Shown here piece after piece: positions 1 to 9,902 of a DNA stretch of 64,000 nucleotides. The translations under genes were made by a program, and so were the position numbers. The stretch is from contig CAYXZD010000015.1 in assembly GCA_964469565.1 (NCBI GenBank), positions 48,654 through 112,653 on the forward strand, given 5' to 3'. This DNA is from GCA-2720975 sp964469565 (GTDB taxonomy: Bacteria > Planctomycetota > UBA1135 > GCA-002686595). Under the pieces are notes generated by a model. The model made no database searches and was not told the origin of the DNA. It worked only from the letters and a program-made list of their open reading frames with translations. Numbering within the stretch: the first letter of the stretch is position 1; each line of letters starts with the position of its first letter.

Positions 1-909
1 CGAGCCGCCCTGGGGGTCCATCCAACGCCAAGCAAGCGCATCGCTGGCCTGAGTGCCCTCTTGTGAGTTCAGCTCGTGGGCTAGGGCGCCGAGATCGGGC
101 CGCGGTTGGGCCCGGCCTGTGGCCAACTCGAAGAAGGACCGTGTGCCGATCAGCAATCGGCAGGTGCAACCCAGGGGACCCGGGCCGAGCACCAATTGCC
201 GGTCCGCCTTGTGATGGCCCCAAAGAGCGTGCCGGCCGGGGTCAAACAGGTCAGGGGCTTCCTGGCGAGTTGAATGGAATCCATGCGGGGCACAGCGCAC
301 GACGTAATCTAGATGAACGAGGTCGTCGAGGTCGCACTGTTCGAGGTCGCGCTGGTCGGCGTGCAATGCATCGAGCGGGCCTCGCCACAGGGATTCGAAC
401 GGACCATTGCCGTGGGTCAGGATCCCCGGCAATGCCTCGAGTGCATGTTCCGTGGCCAACTGGCGCCGCTCCAAGTCATTCAAGCCTGCGTGAAGTTGTG
501 CGTGCGGTGAGCGCTCCGGGTCGCCGAAGGCCGTCAGGATCGAGTCCAAGATGAAGGCTTCTTCACTATGCAAGTAGTAGAAATCGCCCGCGTAGGCCGT
601 GTCGAGTAACAGGCCATGGTGCTTCAGGGCTAGCTGCGGCTCCAATAGGGTGAACATGGACAGCACCCCATCGCTGTCATAGTGATTGTTCACGATGGCG
701 GTGCAGTCGGCACTGAGCCGTTCCTGTTCGGGCTTAGGCAGTTGCACGAAGTTGAACACGATACCGAGGGAGAGATCGTGTTTGAGTTGGGGGGGCGTTG
801 AATTGCCCGGCCAGTGGGAGAGATTGAGCCCGGGAGCATCGAACGCACCATCGACACTCAGGACGGGCTCGCTGGGCGCCTCTTCAAGAATGCGCGGAGG
901 CAGATTCAT
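1..909 (-). CDS. Uncharacterised protein, C-terminus beyond left edge
   Basis: Read on the minus strand from an ATG at 909, the frame stays open for 303 codons to the window edge, so the gene is truncated by the window. It begins MNLPPRILEEAP and contains LNLSHWPGNSTPPQLKHD followed by IVNNHYDSDGVLSMF. The HYDSDG segment recalls the Asp/His metal-binding motif of DHH-type phosphoesterases, but this is only a resemblance and I do not recognise the family with confidence. No signal peptide or membrane segment is evident. It starts 10 bp after the stop of the TPR gene at 920-2623, so it is probably the third gene of that minus-strand operon. Function unknown. Confidence 0.7.
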   Translation of the reverse strand, partial: MNLPPRILEEAPSEPVLSVDGAFDAPGLNLSHWPGNSTPPQLKHDLSLGIVFNFVQLPKPEQERLSADCTAIVNNHYDSDGVLSMFTLLEPQLALKHHGLLLDTAYAGDFYYLHSEEAFILDSILTAFGDPERSPHAQLHAGLNDLERRQLATEHALEALPGILTHGNGPFESLWRGPLDALHADQRDLEQCDLDDLVHLDYVVRCAPHGFHSTRQEAPDLFDPGRHALWGHHKADRQLVLGPGPLGCTCRLLIGTRSFFELATGRAQPRPDLGALAHELNSQEGTQASDALAWRWMDPQGGS

Positions 910-919
910 GCTTGCTGCC

Positions 920-2623
920 CTAGAGCGTCTGGCCGCCCTTGTCGTCGCCAAGTTTGCGCTTGAGCTTCTTGATGTTGTCCTGGCTGTCGCGCTTAGCTGT
1001 TTGGGTATAGAGCAAAGTCTCTTCGTCTAGCCCGCCGGCCTCGAGCTGGCGGGTGGCCAGGTCGAGGGCGCGTTCATAGAGAGACATGGCCTTGTCATAG
1101 TCGCGCTCAAGATAGTAGTGAAGGAGGACAGCTTGATCGTTGTAGAGGTGCGCCTTGTCCGGGGCGAGGACGATGGCAAAGGCGTATGCTTCAAACGAGC
1201 GCTCGAAGAGGCGCGTGGCTTCTTCTGAGTCCCCCTTTTCATCCCGCTGCTGTAGGTAGGCACCGCCGTCCCGCGAAAACAACCCGAGGTCGTTCCAGTA
1301 TTTCCAGTTGCTGGCATCGGCCGCGCACAGCACCTCGCCGATGAAGGCCGCATCGAGATTGCGAGCTGGTTTGCCCTTGAGCATCCGCTGACCTAATTCC
1401 GCACACTTTCCCTGAACGTACTCAAAGACCTTGAGGTAGAGCTCAGGAGATGCGTTTACGTTGGCGACAAGGTCTTCCTTGGCCCGCGCCCAGTGCTCAC
1501 GCCAAGCCTCAACGGCTCCGAAGTAGTCCGCTTGATGGTAGCGGCACATCCCCACATAGAAAAAGCTATTCGCGTAGGCGGGCCACTTCTTGACTGCGCT
1601 TGCGAAGTGGGACTCGGCACCTTGGTAGTTCTTTCCACTGTATTCAGCAAAGCCTAGCCACCAAAGCAAAGTTGCATCCGACGCCGTTTGGGTGCCCCAA
1701 TGCTCAACGAACTGCTTGGCTCCTGCTGCGAGCGCTTTCGTGAAGGACTCCTGGCCGAGTGATCCCCAATAATCACCAAAGGCGAAGCCCGCCGGGTTCC
1801 AACCGATACTTGCGGCATAAGCAGTTTCGGCCCCCGCGATGTCCTCGCCCCACTGCAGGGCGATTCCTAGGTTCTTGTACATGTCGGCCAGGCGCACGGC
1901 CTCTTCCTTGGAAGGCTTGACTCCGGCGATGGCCTGCCGGAAGGCGGCGGTGGCTTGGGTTAGCTTCGCAGTCGCATCGTCCTTGCGCTTGGCATCTGTA
2001 GCTAGGATTTGATAGCGCGAAAACAAGATGCGGGCCTGTAGGTACAGGGTCGTGGGGCTGGAGTCCCGTTCAACAGCATGCTCAGCCGCGGCCTCCGCAG
2101 CGGTCGGGTCTTGATTGAGCCAGGCAGCCTCTGCTAGTGGCAACCAAGCATCGTAATACTTCTCCGGGTTGGCCTCTAAGGCACGGCTCAAGAACGTCTG
2201 GGCGTCCTGAAGTGCAAAGCCTGTCGTCTTGTTAGGAACTCCTTGGGTGATGTAGGTCTTGGCCTTGAGGAAAGACCCCATACCATAGAGGTAGTCGAGG
2301 TCGGGTCCCTTGTGTTTTGCTCCGAGGGCATCCGTCTGATCAAAAGCGTCGTTGATGCGGCCTGTGGCAAACCACACGCGCAGCACCCACATCCGCGTGG
2401 CCAGAGATCCCTGCGTCTCAGCGTCCGCCTGCTCGAACAATTCGAGCGCTCCCTCGAGCTCACCCTTGTCGAGCAGTTTGCGCCCTCGAGCAATGAGGTC
2501 TGCCACCCGTGGCTCCTGCGCGGGCTGGATGCCCACGCTGCCCATGCGGGCAGCACTGGGGTCAAGGGGGGTCGAAGGGCAGGCTGGGGCCGGCGCGAGA
2601 AGGGGTATGAGTAGGGCAATCAT
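920..2623 (-). CDS. TPR-repeat protein, probably exported
   Basis: 567 residues. The first 15 or so residues (MIALLIPLLAPAPAC) are hydrophobic and end in small residues, suggesting a signal peptide, although the usual basic N-terminus is absent. The rest is helical and Ala-rich with repeated TPR-like segments (GELEGALELFEQAD near 55, a middle block around 190-370 including GKNYQGAESHFASAVKKWP, and ERDYDKAMSLYERALDLA near 515). TPR proteins are interaction scaffolds; no catalytic domain is visible. It lies 24 bp downstream of the TPR lipoprotein gene and 10 bp upstream of the 303-residue unknown, which suggests one transcript. The Lys-rich C-terminus (KKLKRKLGDDKGG) is soluble in character. 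Specific role unknown. Confidence 0.85.
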   Translation of the reverse strand: MIALLIPLLAPAPACPSTPLDPSAARMGSVGIQPAQEPRVADLIARGRKLLDKGELEGALELFEQADAETQGSLATRMWVLRVWFATGRINDAFDQTDALGAKHKGPDLDYLYGMGSFLKAKTYITQGVPNKTTGFALQDAQTFLSRALEANPEKYYDAWLPLAEAAWLNQDPTAAEAAAEHAVERDSSPTTLYLQARILFSRYQILATDAKRKDDATAKLTQATAAFRQAIAGVKPSKEEAVRLADMYKNLGIALQWGEDIAGAETAYAASIGWNPAGFAFGDYWGSLGQESFTKALAAGAKQFVEHWGTQTASDATLLWWLGFAEYSGKNYQGAESHFASAVKKWPAYANSFFYVGMCRYHQADYFGAVEAWREHWARAKEDLVANVNASPELYLKVFEYVQGKCAELGQRMLKGKPARNLDAAFIGEVLCAADASNWKYWNDLGLFSRDGGAYLQQRDEKGDSEEATRLFERSFEAYAFAIVLAPDKAHLYNDQAVLLHYYLERDYDKAMSLYERALDLATRQLEAGGLDEETLLYTQTAKRDSQDNIKKLKRKLGDDKGGQTL

Positions 2624-2647
2624 AGGGGGAGGGGCTGGAGCTCTGAT

Positions 2648-4782
2648 CTAATGGACGGGGTACTCAAACCAGACCATTCGTCCGGCTAGGGTCTGTGCAA
2701 TGTCAACGGATTCCCCTGCGAGGATACGATCACAGTCCTCAAGTAGGGGGCGTAACTGTTGGCGGGAGGCGGGTCCTATTTCAAGACTCTTGGCGAGCCA
2801 CTCCCGCGCAGCGGAAGGGTTCCCGCGCAGGGTCAGTTCAAGGATGGCCATATTCTGGTGGGCATCGCCGTAGGCCTCTTCGAGTTGGGCCTGCTCATCG
2901 GGGGGCAGGTTGCCTGCGGGGACTTGGATGTCCCCCTGGCGGATAGACGCCAAGAGCAGGCGTTCGGCGGCCTCGGGGTCATCGCGTAGGTAATAGGTCA
3001 TGACGAGCCCAGCGTCGTTGACCACACGCACATCCTCGGGAAGGCGCTTGGCTGCGACTTGGTAGGCGGCCCAACTGCGCTGCATGATTTCGTGCGCTTG
3101 AGCAGCCATGGCCTGGGATTGTTCCAACAGCGCTAGGGCCTCTGGCCCGCTAGTGGATCGAGACTTCGCTGCGGTAGCCACAGAGACATGCATCAGCAAC
3201 ACACCTGCATCTCGGTTCACAAAGCCTGCATCGTTGGCCATGTTGCCGTCGTCGGGGCGATAGGCGTGCAAGTAGTCGGTGATCTCCGCTGCTCGAATCA
3301 GGTCTTGCAGGGCTCGGGGGTTATTGGGTTCTCGTGTCAGGGCCGCCACCACAAACCCTAGGCCGCTGAGCCCGTCGGGCAGGCGCCCGGCCAGGCTCCA
3401 TGCTAGGCCACCCTCGAAGAGTGTCTCCATGGAGAGAAACGCTTCTTGTGCGGACTCGTAATCCCCTGCGTTGTAATGGCACCAGCCCTTGGCATTGCGC
3501 ACGATGGCCTGGTAGCCGAGGCAATCTGAGGCGAGAGCCGGGTCTTGGCCATTGTTGGTGATGCCCGCTTGGATCAAGGTCTCTTCGGCCTCATCGAATG
3601 CGCCCGCGTCGCTGTTGCCGGCCTCGAACCCCTCAAGGGCTGCGTAGAACGAGATCACGCCAAGATTGCGCAGGACGACTGGATCGGGGCGTGCGGCTGC
3701 GAAGGTGTGGTAGAAACTGAGCAACTGCCCGTAGCCTTCGATGGGGAGGGCGAGTTCCTGCATGCGGTTGTGCAATCCCTGGGCGAGGGGCGCAAACTCC
3801 AAGGCCAGGCGCACTTGTTCGAGCGCACGGGGCATGTCACCGGCCCACTGGTACAGATTCGTGAGTTGCAGGCGGGCCCAATTATCGTTGGGGGCACCTC
3901 CGAGCACCCGTGTCAGGACATCTTCGGCTTCGCGAAACAACTCTTCTGCACTCTCATTGTTGCGCCGCTTAGCGATGTAGGCATCGAAGGCCGCCTCGGC
4001 CCAGATGCGCTCGGGGCTTGGGTCCATGCCGAGGGCAGGGCTGGCAGCGGGGTCTGCTTCTTGTTTTTCAGCGAGAAACTCCATCCCTCGGCGAGCGAGG
4101 ATCAAGGCGCGCTCTGGGTCGGGAATCCGCCTAGCCGCACGGCTGGCTTCGAAGAAGGTGGGGAACTTGTCACCTGCTCGGATGGCCTGGGTCAGGTGCT
4201 CGGTTGCATCCTCGTACAAGAACTGGGGAGCTGAACTGGTCGGTGCGGCTGCGAAGGCAGCGAGGCCCCGCTCCCTCAGGAGGGCCGCACTGCGACCTCC
4301 TAAAACAAGGGCTTCGTCGAGGGGCACGAGGGCGTCGATGGCGCGGCCCTCCGCAATGCAGCGGCGGGCATGGCTCGTAAGCTCGAGGGCCTCGGCTTGG
4401 GCAAGGTGAGCCCTAGCTCTTGCATATTCACCACGTTCCAAGGCGGCCTTGGCCTCGGTGATTGCTTCGGTGAGTGCTGGGGTGAGTGCTGGGNNNNNNN
4501 NNNNNNNNNNNNNNNNNNNNNNNNNNNNNNNNNNNNNNNNNNNNNNNNNNNNNNNNNNNNNNNNNNNNNNNNNNNNNNNNNNNNNNNNNNNNNGGTGAGT
4601 GCTGGGGTGAGTGCTGGGCTGAGTGCTGAGGTGAGTGCTGAGCCGAGTGGGTCCACGTCCTCAGCGGGTTCGGCGGGGAGTGGCTCCTGGGCGAGGGAGT
4701 GAGCTGAGTCTAGGTCTGGGCTCGGGGTCTGGCACGCTAAGCACAGGATGGGTGCGAAAGGGAACAGAATGCGCGTGTTCAT
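2648..4782 (-). CDS. TPR lipoprotein with Ala-Leu-Thr-Pro repeats, interrupted by assembly gap
   Basis: The gene is best read from the ATG at 4782, not from the TTG at 4441 after the gap. From 4782 the protein begins MNTRILFPFAPILCLACQ, a lipoprotein signal with lipobox LAC and Cys17, then an acidic linker, then SALTSALSPALTPALT running into the Ns. On the other side of the gap (4493 downward) the frame reads PALTPALTEAITEAKAALERGEYARA and continues into about 600 residues of TPR-like helices. The two pieces are in different frames across the 100 Ns. They join in frame if the true gap is 2 modulo 3, and whole 12-nt repeat units filling the gap give exactly that (11 plus 12k). Probably an outer-membrane-anchored scaffold; function unknown. 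Confidence 0.8.
4469..4641. repeat. 12-nt tandem repeat with 100-N assembly gap (4494-4593)
   Basis: Unit ggtgagtgctgg, two perfect copies left of the gap and two perfect plus two degenerate copies right of it. On the minus strand each unit encodes Pro-Ala-Leu-Thr or Ser-Ala-Leu-Thr inside the TPR lipoprotein. The exact 100-N length is a placeholder; the real copy number is unknown. Confidence 0.9.
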
Positions 4783-5213
4783 GGGGGGGGACTGGCCCGA
4801 GGTGGGGCTTGCAAGGGCCGCGGTAAGTACGACGGAGGGGTAGGGGGGCGGGTAGTCTAAGGGCACTGGGGACTGGACACCACGTGCACCGAGGGCTGAA
4901 CCCGTCCAAACAGGGCTGGCCGCTGTGTGGAGGGGTACTGCGGGCGGGGTACTGTGGGCGGGGTACTTCACTCTGGGTGAGGAGTGGCGCACGACCCGCT
5001 CGACCGGTTCCGGGTTGAGCAGAGGATAATTCGTGGGGTAGGCCGCTGGGGTGCCCGCGTTACGTGTTTTCTGGGCTCTAGGGTGCGCAGCGTATGAATG
5101 CTGGTCTCCTGCCGTATAAACTTAAGTCCTGACTTGGGGAAGAGGCGGCCATCCCGAGCGTCTTGAAAGCGACCGTCCGAGCCCCCTGGGTGTCCCCGCC
5201 GTCCTCATACTCC
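4783..5213. other. Divergent intergenic region
   Basis: Separates the minus-strand TPR lipoprotein from the plus-strand Ig-like lipoprotein. I see no convincing gene. It contains G-rich low-complexity sequence, the 14-nt repeat at 4932-4968, and a possible plus-strand -10 box tataaa at 5115-5120 without a good -35 match. Confidence 0.5.
4932..4968. repeat. Short 14-nt tandem repeat
   Basis: ggggtactgcgggc, ggggtactgtgggc and the start of a third copy (ggggtactt). Two and two-thirds copies with one substitution, in noncoding sequence. Confidence 0.85.
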
Positions 5214-8200
5214 ATGATCCCACCCTCAAAGTTCTCGAAGCGAATCAGCGCCTCCTCTCCGGTCCGGGGCCTCATCCTCGTCCTGTTGGCTGGATTGCCC
5301 GCGTGCGATAATCCGGCCTGCCTCTACGCCCCCAATGGGTGCCGGGATGCGGGTGACGGCGGCGGAGGAGTGGGGTCGCTCGCTGCTTCCATTCCCGACG
5401 ATGGTAATTGGATCCTCCCGACCGACCCCGTCTTGGATGACGTGTTTCCCATGGGGAATGACGCACACCCCGGTACCCCAGTGGCCCTGTTCTTCTCAGA
5501 GAGCTTGAATCCCGACACGCTGGTGGGGGCTCTGGAACTCGTGGATAGCTCCTTGGGCAATCCTGTTCCCACCGTTCAGCCCCCCCCCTTGGTGGGGGAT
5601 GGTTGCGTTGTGTTGCTCGCCCCGGCCATTCCCTTGACGGAGGGGAGTTCCTACACCGTACGCCTAACCCAGGGAGCAGCGATTGCAGATGTAACGGGGC
5701 AGGCGTTGCAACCCGGGGCGTCCACAACCTTGGGGCAGTTTACGGTCAGCACGAATCCCGATCCCGTGCCGAGCGTCCTGGTGACCTGGCCGCTGGACCG
5801 GGCCAACGATCAGAGCGACATCGGCGAAATCGTGACCGTGTTCGACCGGCCGATGGATCCGAACACTTTCGACACGAATTCGTTTGATGTGGATGTGAAC
5901 GGTGTCGACCCCGCTAACAATCCAAGCCCCAAGCCGGTCACCATTCAAACCGGACCTGTGACAGTAGCTATCAATGCGGTTTGGACCTGGATCAGTGAAG
6001 ATGCGAATGGTTGGCGTCCGAGCCTCGGCGCAGGCAGCGCAGTGCAGGTCAATTACTCGCAGCCCCCGTTCAAGTTGCTCGACGAGGACGGCGGTGAGCT
6101 GCCGGCTACGATCCTGGACTATGACATCTCGGATGCGTCGGCTCCAAAGTCGATCACGAAGGCCGTACTCTCCGATCCGGACGACGCGATTGGACGACCC
6201 AACCTGGAAGATGTCGTGCCTGTGTTGCAGGTGGAAGTCTGGGATGCGTTGAGTCCCGGTGATCTTGTCGAGCTCTATCTCTTCGGTGCCAATACCGGTG
6301 CTTCCAAGTCCCTACGTGCCCTGCAGCGCACACACACCGTGACCGACAATACTTTTTTGGCGGATGTGTTGCCTGGCGAGCTTGACCTGCTCATCGGTGG
6401 CCTGGGTTCGCCGGGGGAATTTGCCTCGGGTGACCTAGAAGTCGCAGTCCTCGTCAAGAAAGCAGGTGACCGCAGCGCTGTGCGCATGGTCGATGTGGAT
6501 CTCACCCTAGCGGGTGTCCAACCGCTTTACTTTGATGTGACGGCTCCCCAACTTGTGGGGCTGGGGACGAGCGGGTCGAACACGACGAGTCTCAGCACGG
6601 ACGTGCGTGACCTGGTGGTTGTCGGGCGTGCTGACGAACACATTCGCGCCGTGGCGGTTTCCACGGATACGGGCTTTGACAATGCGGGCTTTACCGAGGT
6701 CACCATGGGGGAGACCGTTGGTATCGTTGCGCCTGGGGGCGGGCCGACGGATCCTGGCGAATTCTTGTTTGTGGCCTCACCTGTTCCTGTGGGCGCGCTC
6801 GATCCGCGTGCGGCGCCGACAGGGTTCACGATGACCTTGTACGACCGGGCGCTCAATCCATCGAGTGTGAATTACACGGGGACAGTGCGTCAGGCCTCCG
6901 GCCAGGGGCCTGGGGGGGCCGTTCCAGTCTCAGATACAATCGATGTGTTCGTCAGCGATGGCGATGGCCTGGCGCCCATCGCGGGAGCCCTCGTCATGTC
7001 CCATCAAGTACTGGGTGGTGTGACCACGTGGGTTTCCAGTGTCCTCACGGATGCAAACGGCCATGCGCCCGTGACCTCTGGGCCAGCGGGGAGTGAGACC
7101 TTGATCACCGTGGACATGAATGGCTACGACCTGTTCTCCCTACAGGGTGTGAGTCGGGATGTTCTTGGGGTGCAATTGCGTTCGGTCGGATGGGGGGAGG
7201 CCACATCGTCGGGCAATGTGACGAGCCCCTTTCCCGCCGTCGATCTTTCGGCGATGGTCAATCAGGTCGGCGATAACCGTCGCTCCGATGAGCGCACGCG
7301 ACTGATCCCGGTGGATCCCTGCTCTCCCCAGTCGGGCGCGGGCATCTATACCTGCCCGTTCGGACCAGCGAATACACTGCCGAATGTTCTCGGCGGATCG
7401 ACTTTGCTGTCAGCAGATTTCACGGTCAGTCAAGCGACTTTCAATCCGGTCGTGTTCCTGCGCGCCATTGGCCTCGACTTTCCCCTGCGCCCTTTGGGGA
7501 ACTCCGCTACCGAGACAGGGCGCACCCTCTACGTGGAACACCTCCTGTTGACCCAGGATGTGGAGCAGCATCCCATCGGAATTGGGTCCATCGGGCTTCT
7601 CGATGATCAGCTCCTCGACATGGGACCGTTGAACAGTGATCCGCTTGTGGGCATCGAGGGGCTCTCGCCTGGTCTGCACGGGGGGCTGACCGTGGGGGTC
7701 GGTATTCCCTTTGACGTAGGCTCAGGTGATTATGATGTGCGCGGTGCCTATGCAGGGATTGCAGATGGCATTGACGATGGGTCGGGCGATCAGCTCGGCG
7801 AGCTTGTGGTGGACAGGACTGTGCAGCCGGACCTATTCCTGCGGGTGGAGTTTGATGGCACGGGGGGCCGTAGTGGGCTGAGGCCTCGGCTGTCCAGCCT
7901 CGCAGGGCTGGGGAATATGCTCGTCCCACCCAACGTGCCCCTCATGGTGAGCCCCGCACCCGGGGCCAATACAGGCGGCCCGGCCTTTGAACTCATCGCC
8001 TGCGATCGATTGCCGGATGCCGAGGGGCTTGGCGGGATGCATCGCTTTGTGCTGACAGACCAGACTGGGCGGCGCTGGGTGCTCTGGAGGGAGGACGCGA
8101 GTGGTGGCAGTTCGGTGGATTGCGGTGCGGCCAATCAGGTCAGCGTGCAGGTTCCCGATATTGCGGCCTCTGGGGGGACCCCACTTGCAAGCGGTCCCTT

Positions 8201-8327
8201 GACCTGTCGCCTCTCGACCCTCGCTTGGAGTTCTTTTGACGTTTCCCAGGGGGTGCTCTGGAGTGACATCGACAGGGAACAGGAGTTCTTCACCCATTCG
8301 AACCCGGTCCCCTTGATCCTGCCTTAG
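5214..8327 (+). CDS. Large secreted lipoprotein with Ig-like (Big_5/SbsA-type) domains
   Basis: The ATG at 5214 is preferred over the TTG at 5163 because it places a basic N-terminus (MIPPSKFSKRISASSPVRG) directly before the hydrophobic stretch LILVLLAGLPAC, a lipobox with Cys at about residue 31. About 1037 residues. After a Gly/Asp-rich linker come two segments of the SbsA Ig-like type (FPMGNDAHPGTPVALFFSES and WPLDRANDQSDIGEIVTVF, with FDRPMDPNTF as the hallmark). A later segment (about 600-680) resembles a carboxypeptidase-regulatory-like beta domain (AGALVMSH and VLTDANGHAPV). No enzymatic motif is seen. Likely a surface adhesion or structural protein; the family assignment rests on motif recognition only. 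Confidence 0.82.
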   Translation: MIPPSKFSKRISASSPVRGLILVLLAGLPACDNPACLYAPNGCRDAGDGGGGVGSLAASIPDDGNWILPTDPVLDDVFPMGNDAHPGTPVALFFSESLNPDTLVGALELVDSSLGNPVPTVQPPPLVGDGCVVLLAPAIPLTEGSSYTVRLTQGAAIADVTGQALQPGASTTLGQFTVSTNPDPVPSVLVTWPLDRANDQSDIGEIVTVFDRPMDPNTFDTNSFDVDVNGVDPANNPSPKPVTIQTGPVTVAINAVWTWISEDANGWRPSLGAGSAVQVNYSQPPFKLLDEDGGELPATILDYDISDASAPKSITKAVLSDPDDAIGRPNLEDVVPVLQVEVWDALSPGDLVELYLFGANTGASKSLRALQRTHTVTDNTFLADVLPGELDLLIGGLGSPGEFASGDLEVAVLVKKAGDRSAVRMVDVDLTLAGVQPLYFDVTAPQLVGLGTSGSNTTSLSTDVRDLVVVGRADEHIRAVAVSTDTGFDNAGFTEVTMGETVGIVAPGGGPTDPGEFLFVASPVPVGALDPRAAPTGFTMTLYDRALNPSSVNYTGTVRQASGQGPGGAVPVSDTIDVFVSDGDGLAPIAGALVMSHQVLGGVTTWVSSVLTDANGHAPVTSGPAGSETLITVDMNGYDLFSLQGVSRDVLGVQLRSVGWGEATSSGNVTSPFPAVDLSAMVNQVGDNRRSDERTRLIPVDPCSPQSGAGIYTCPFGPANTLPNVLGGSTLLSADFTVSQATFNPVVFLRAIGLDFPLRPLGNSATETGRTLYVEHLLLTQDVEQHPIGIGSIGLLDDQLLDMGPLNSDPLVGIEGLSPGLHGGLTVGVGIPFDVGSGDYDVRGAYAGIADGIDDGSGDQLGELVVDRTVQPDLFLRVEFDGTGGRSGLRPRLSSLAGLGNMLVPPNVPLMVSPAPGANTGGPAFELIACDRLPDAEGLGGMHRFVLTDQTGRRWVLWREDASGGSSVDCGAANQVSVQVPDIAASGGTPLASGPLTCRLSTLAWSSFDVSQGVLWSDIDREQEFFTHSNPVPLILP

Positions 8328-8455
8328 GGTTTCAGGGGTGTGGGTGGGCGCTCCCCGGGGGGGGCTTTGTAGCAACTCGTGTGGGCCCCCGTCGGTTGAG
8401 GCGCTGCAATCCAACTTCCAAGGGGACCCCGATGATCGAAGGCCGGAATCGATCC

Positions 8456-8485
8456 TTGTCTTGGGTACCTTGCATTGTCCATAAT
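8456..8485 (+). promoter_or_regulatory. Possible sigma70-type promoter
   Basis: ttgtct at 8456-8461 (4 of 6 to the -35 consensus) and cataat at 8480-8485 (5 of 6 to the -10 consensus), spacer 18. It lies 66 bp upstream of the lipoprotein start at 8551. Weak, by eye only. Confidence 0.35.
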
Positions 8486-8550
8486 CCCTTGAGTCTCAGG
8501 TCCCCGTTCATGGGGCTTGACCTTCTTTTTGGTTGCTACGCGAAATCCCC

Positions 8551-9177
8551 ATGCTGAATTCCATGCGCTTCAAAAACCCCACCGCCGCCCTCTTGATGAC
8601 ATGCGTAGCCGGGCTCAGCGCCTGCGCCATGCCGGGTTCTCTGCCCGAGCGGCGGGGCAGTGAGGTGACCGTGCTGGCCGGTGCGGGCCTCTCTCAACTG
8701 AATCCGGGGGATGTGGCTGTGGCGCCGGTGGTCATGCAGATGCCCGACGCAACCCAACGGGTGCTGGACAGCGTGCCGGATGTGGGGCTGCGAGCGGCCA
8801 TGCAACGAGCCTTGGTCCGGCGGCGCTACAGTCCCCTATCGATCGACTTCGTGGATTCTCGCTTGGTGAATGCCTCTTACCGCCCCGGTGCTGTGGGGGA
8901 AGAAGCCGTCTGCGAGATCGTCGTGCATTCGTGGGAAACTCGTTTCTGGGAAACAGATCACGCCCTCGTGGTGGACGTGGAAGTGCGCATGGTGGATCCC
9001 ACGGCTCCGGAGGGCAGTACGCCCCTGTGGGCAGCACGTATGGACGGCCGCGTAGAGGCCAACACTGTGCAGCACTACACCTCCGATGCAGACATGCAGG
9101 CGTCAGTTCTTGACGAAATCGCTCTTGATTTGATGGCGCGCATGCCTGCCAGGGATACTTCCCCTGCTCGACGCTAG
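8551..9177 (+). CDS. Small putative lipoprotein
   Basis: The ATG at 8551 gives 208 residues beginning MLNSMRFKNPTAALLMTCVAGLSAC, a lipoprotein signal with lipobox LSAC. The mature part (LNPGDVAVAPVVMQMPDATQ, later AMQRALVRRRYSPLSIDFVDSRL and a WETDHALVVDVEVRMVD strand-rich region) resembles small periplasmic or outer-membrane-anchored lipoproteins of the DUF799/LpoB-like kind, in which a nucleotide-binding-like fold is common. That comparison is loose. It stands alone between the large Ig-like lipoprotein and rpsO with its own possible promoter. Function unknown. Confidence 0.75.
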   Translation: MLNSMRFKNPTAALLMTCVAGLSACAMPGSLPERRGSEVTVLAGAGLSQLNPGDVAVAPVVMQMPDATQRVLDSVPDVGLRAAMQRALVRRRYSPLSIDFVDSRLVNASYRPGAVGEEAVCEIVVHSWETRFWETDHALVVDVEVRMVDPTAPEGSTPLWAARMDGRVEANTVQHYTSDADMQASVLDEIALDLMARMPARDTSPARR

Positions 9178-9518
9178 ATTCCTGAGAGGATGATTGAGGG
9201 CCTTACTACGCCCTATCTAGAGGTCTTGGGGCTCTAGGCCCTATTTAGGCCCTGTTGGGTTCAGCGCCCCTTGAGGGTGGATGAGGGCTTGGTATTGGAC
9301 GGGGACCAGATCGATGGCCTCCCCTAGGGGCGCTAGGGGGCTTGCTCCCCGGAGGTGGGGCGTTAGACTCTTCGCCTCAATTACCCGCTGGGTCCATTCG
9401 GGCTCTGGCGATATTCACCCTCGCAACGGGGCTCCATGGAAGTGGAGTAGCGAGCTGCCCTTGGGCGGCTTCCCTGGGCGAACGGCAAGTCCTACGCAGA
9501 AGAAAAAGAGATTCAATT
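9178..9518 (+). other. Intergenic region and rpsO leader
   Basis: No gene seen. It holds CTAG-rich short repeats (taggccct occurs twice at about 9236-9254) and G-rich sequence. rpsO translation starts at 9519. Any rpsO promoter must lie here, but no strong match is evident. Confidence 0.45.
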
Positions 9519-9788
9519 ATGGCCATCGAACCGGCCCGCAAGGCTGAACTGATTGGCGAGTACGCGACAGAAGCTGGAGACACTGGATCCTCCGAAGTCC
9601 AGATTGCGCTGCTCACCGAAAACATCCGCAACTTGACCGAACACCTCAAGGTCCACAAGAAAGATTACGCCACCCAACTGGGGCTGGTGAAAATGGTGGG
9701 CCGTCGCAGCAAGCTGCTGCGCTATCTGCGCTCGAAGAGCCCAGAACGATACCAGACCATTCTTGGTCGCCTGGGCTTACGCCGCTAG
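9519..9788 (+). CDS. rpsO: 30S ribosomal protein S15
   Basis: 89 residues from the ATG at 9519, the expected length for S15. The protein begins MAIEPARKAELIGEYATEAG, and GDTGSSEVQIALLTENIRNL, HLKVHKKDYATQLGLVKMVG and RRSKLLRYLRSKSPERYQ are signature segments of the family. S15 binds 16S rRNA in the central domain and nucleates the 30S platform. The upstream open frame from 9342 is not needed: homologues start at the equivalent of this Met, and a purine-rich agaagaaaaagag precedes it. pnp follows 269 bp downstream, the classic rpsO-pnp order. Confidence 0.97.
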   Translation: MAIEPARKAELIGEYATEAGDTGSSEVQIALLTENIRNLTEHLKVHKKDYATQLGLVKMVGRRSKLLRYLRSKSPERYQTILGRLGLRR

Positions 9789-9902
9789 GTGACCTATGGA
9801 ACGCGGGAACAAGGAGCTACTCACAGGAGTCCGCCTTCCTTTCCGTGTTCAAGTGTCCCTTCGGCTTCTCAAGAAGTCGGCACTGGACGGATCGCCGCGC
9901 TC

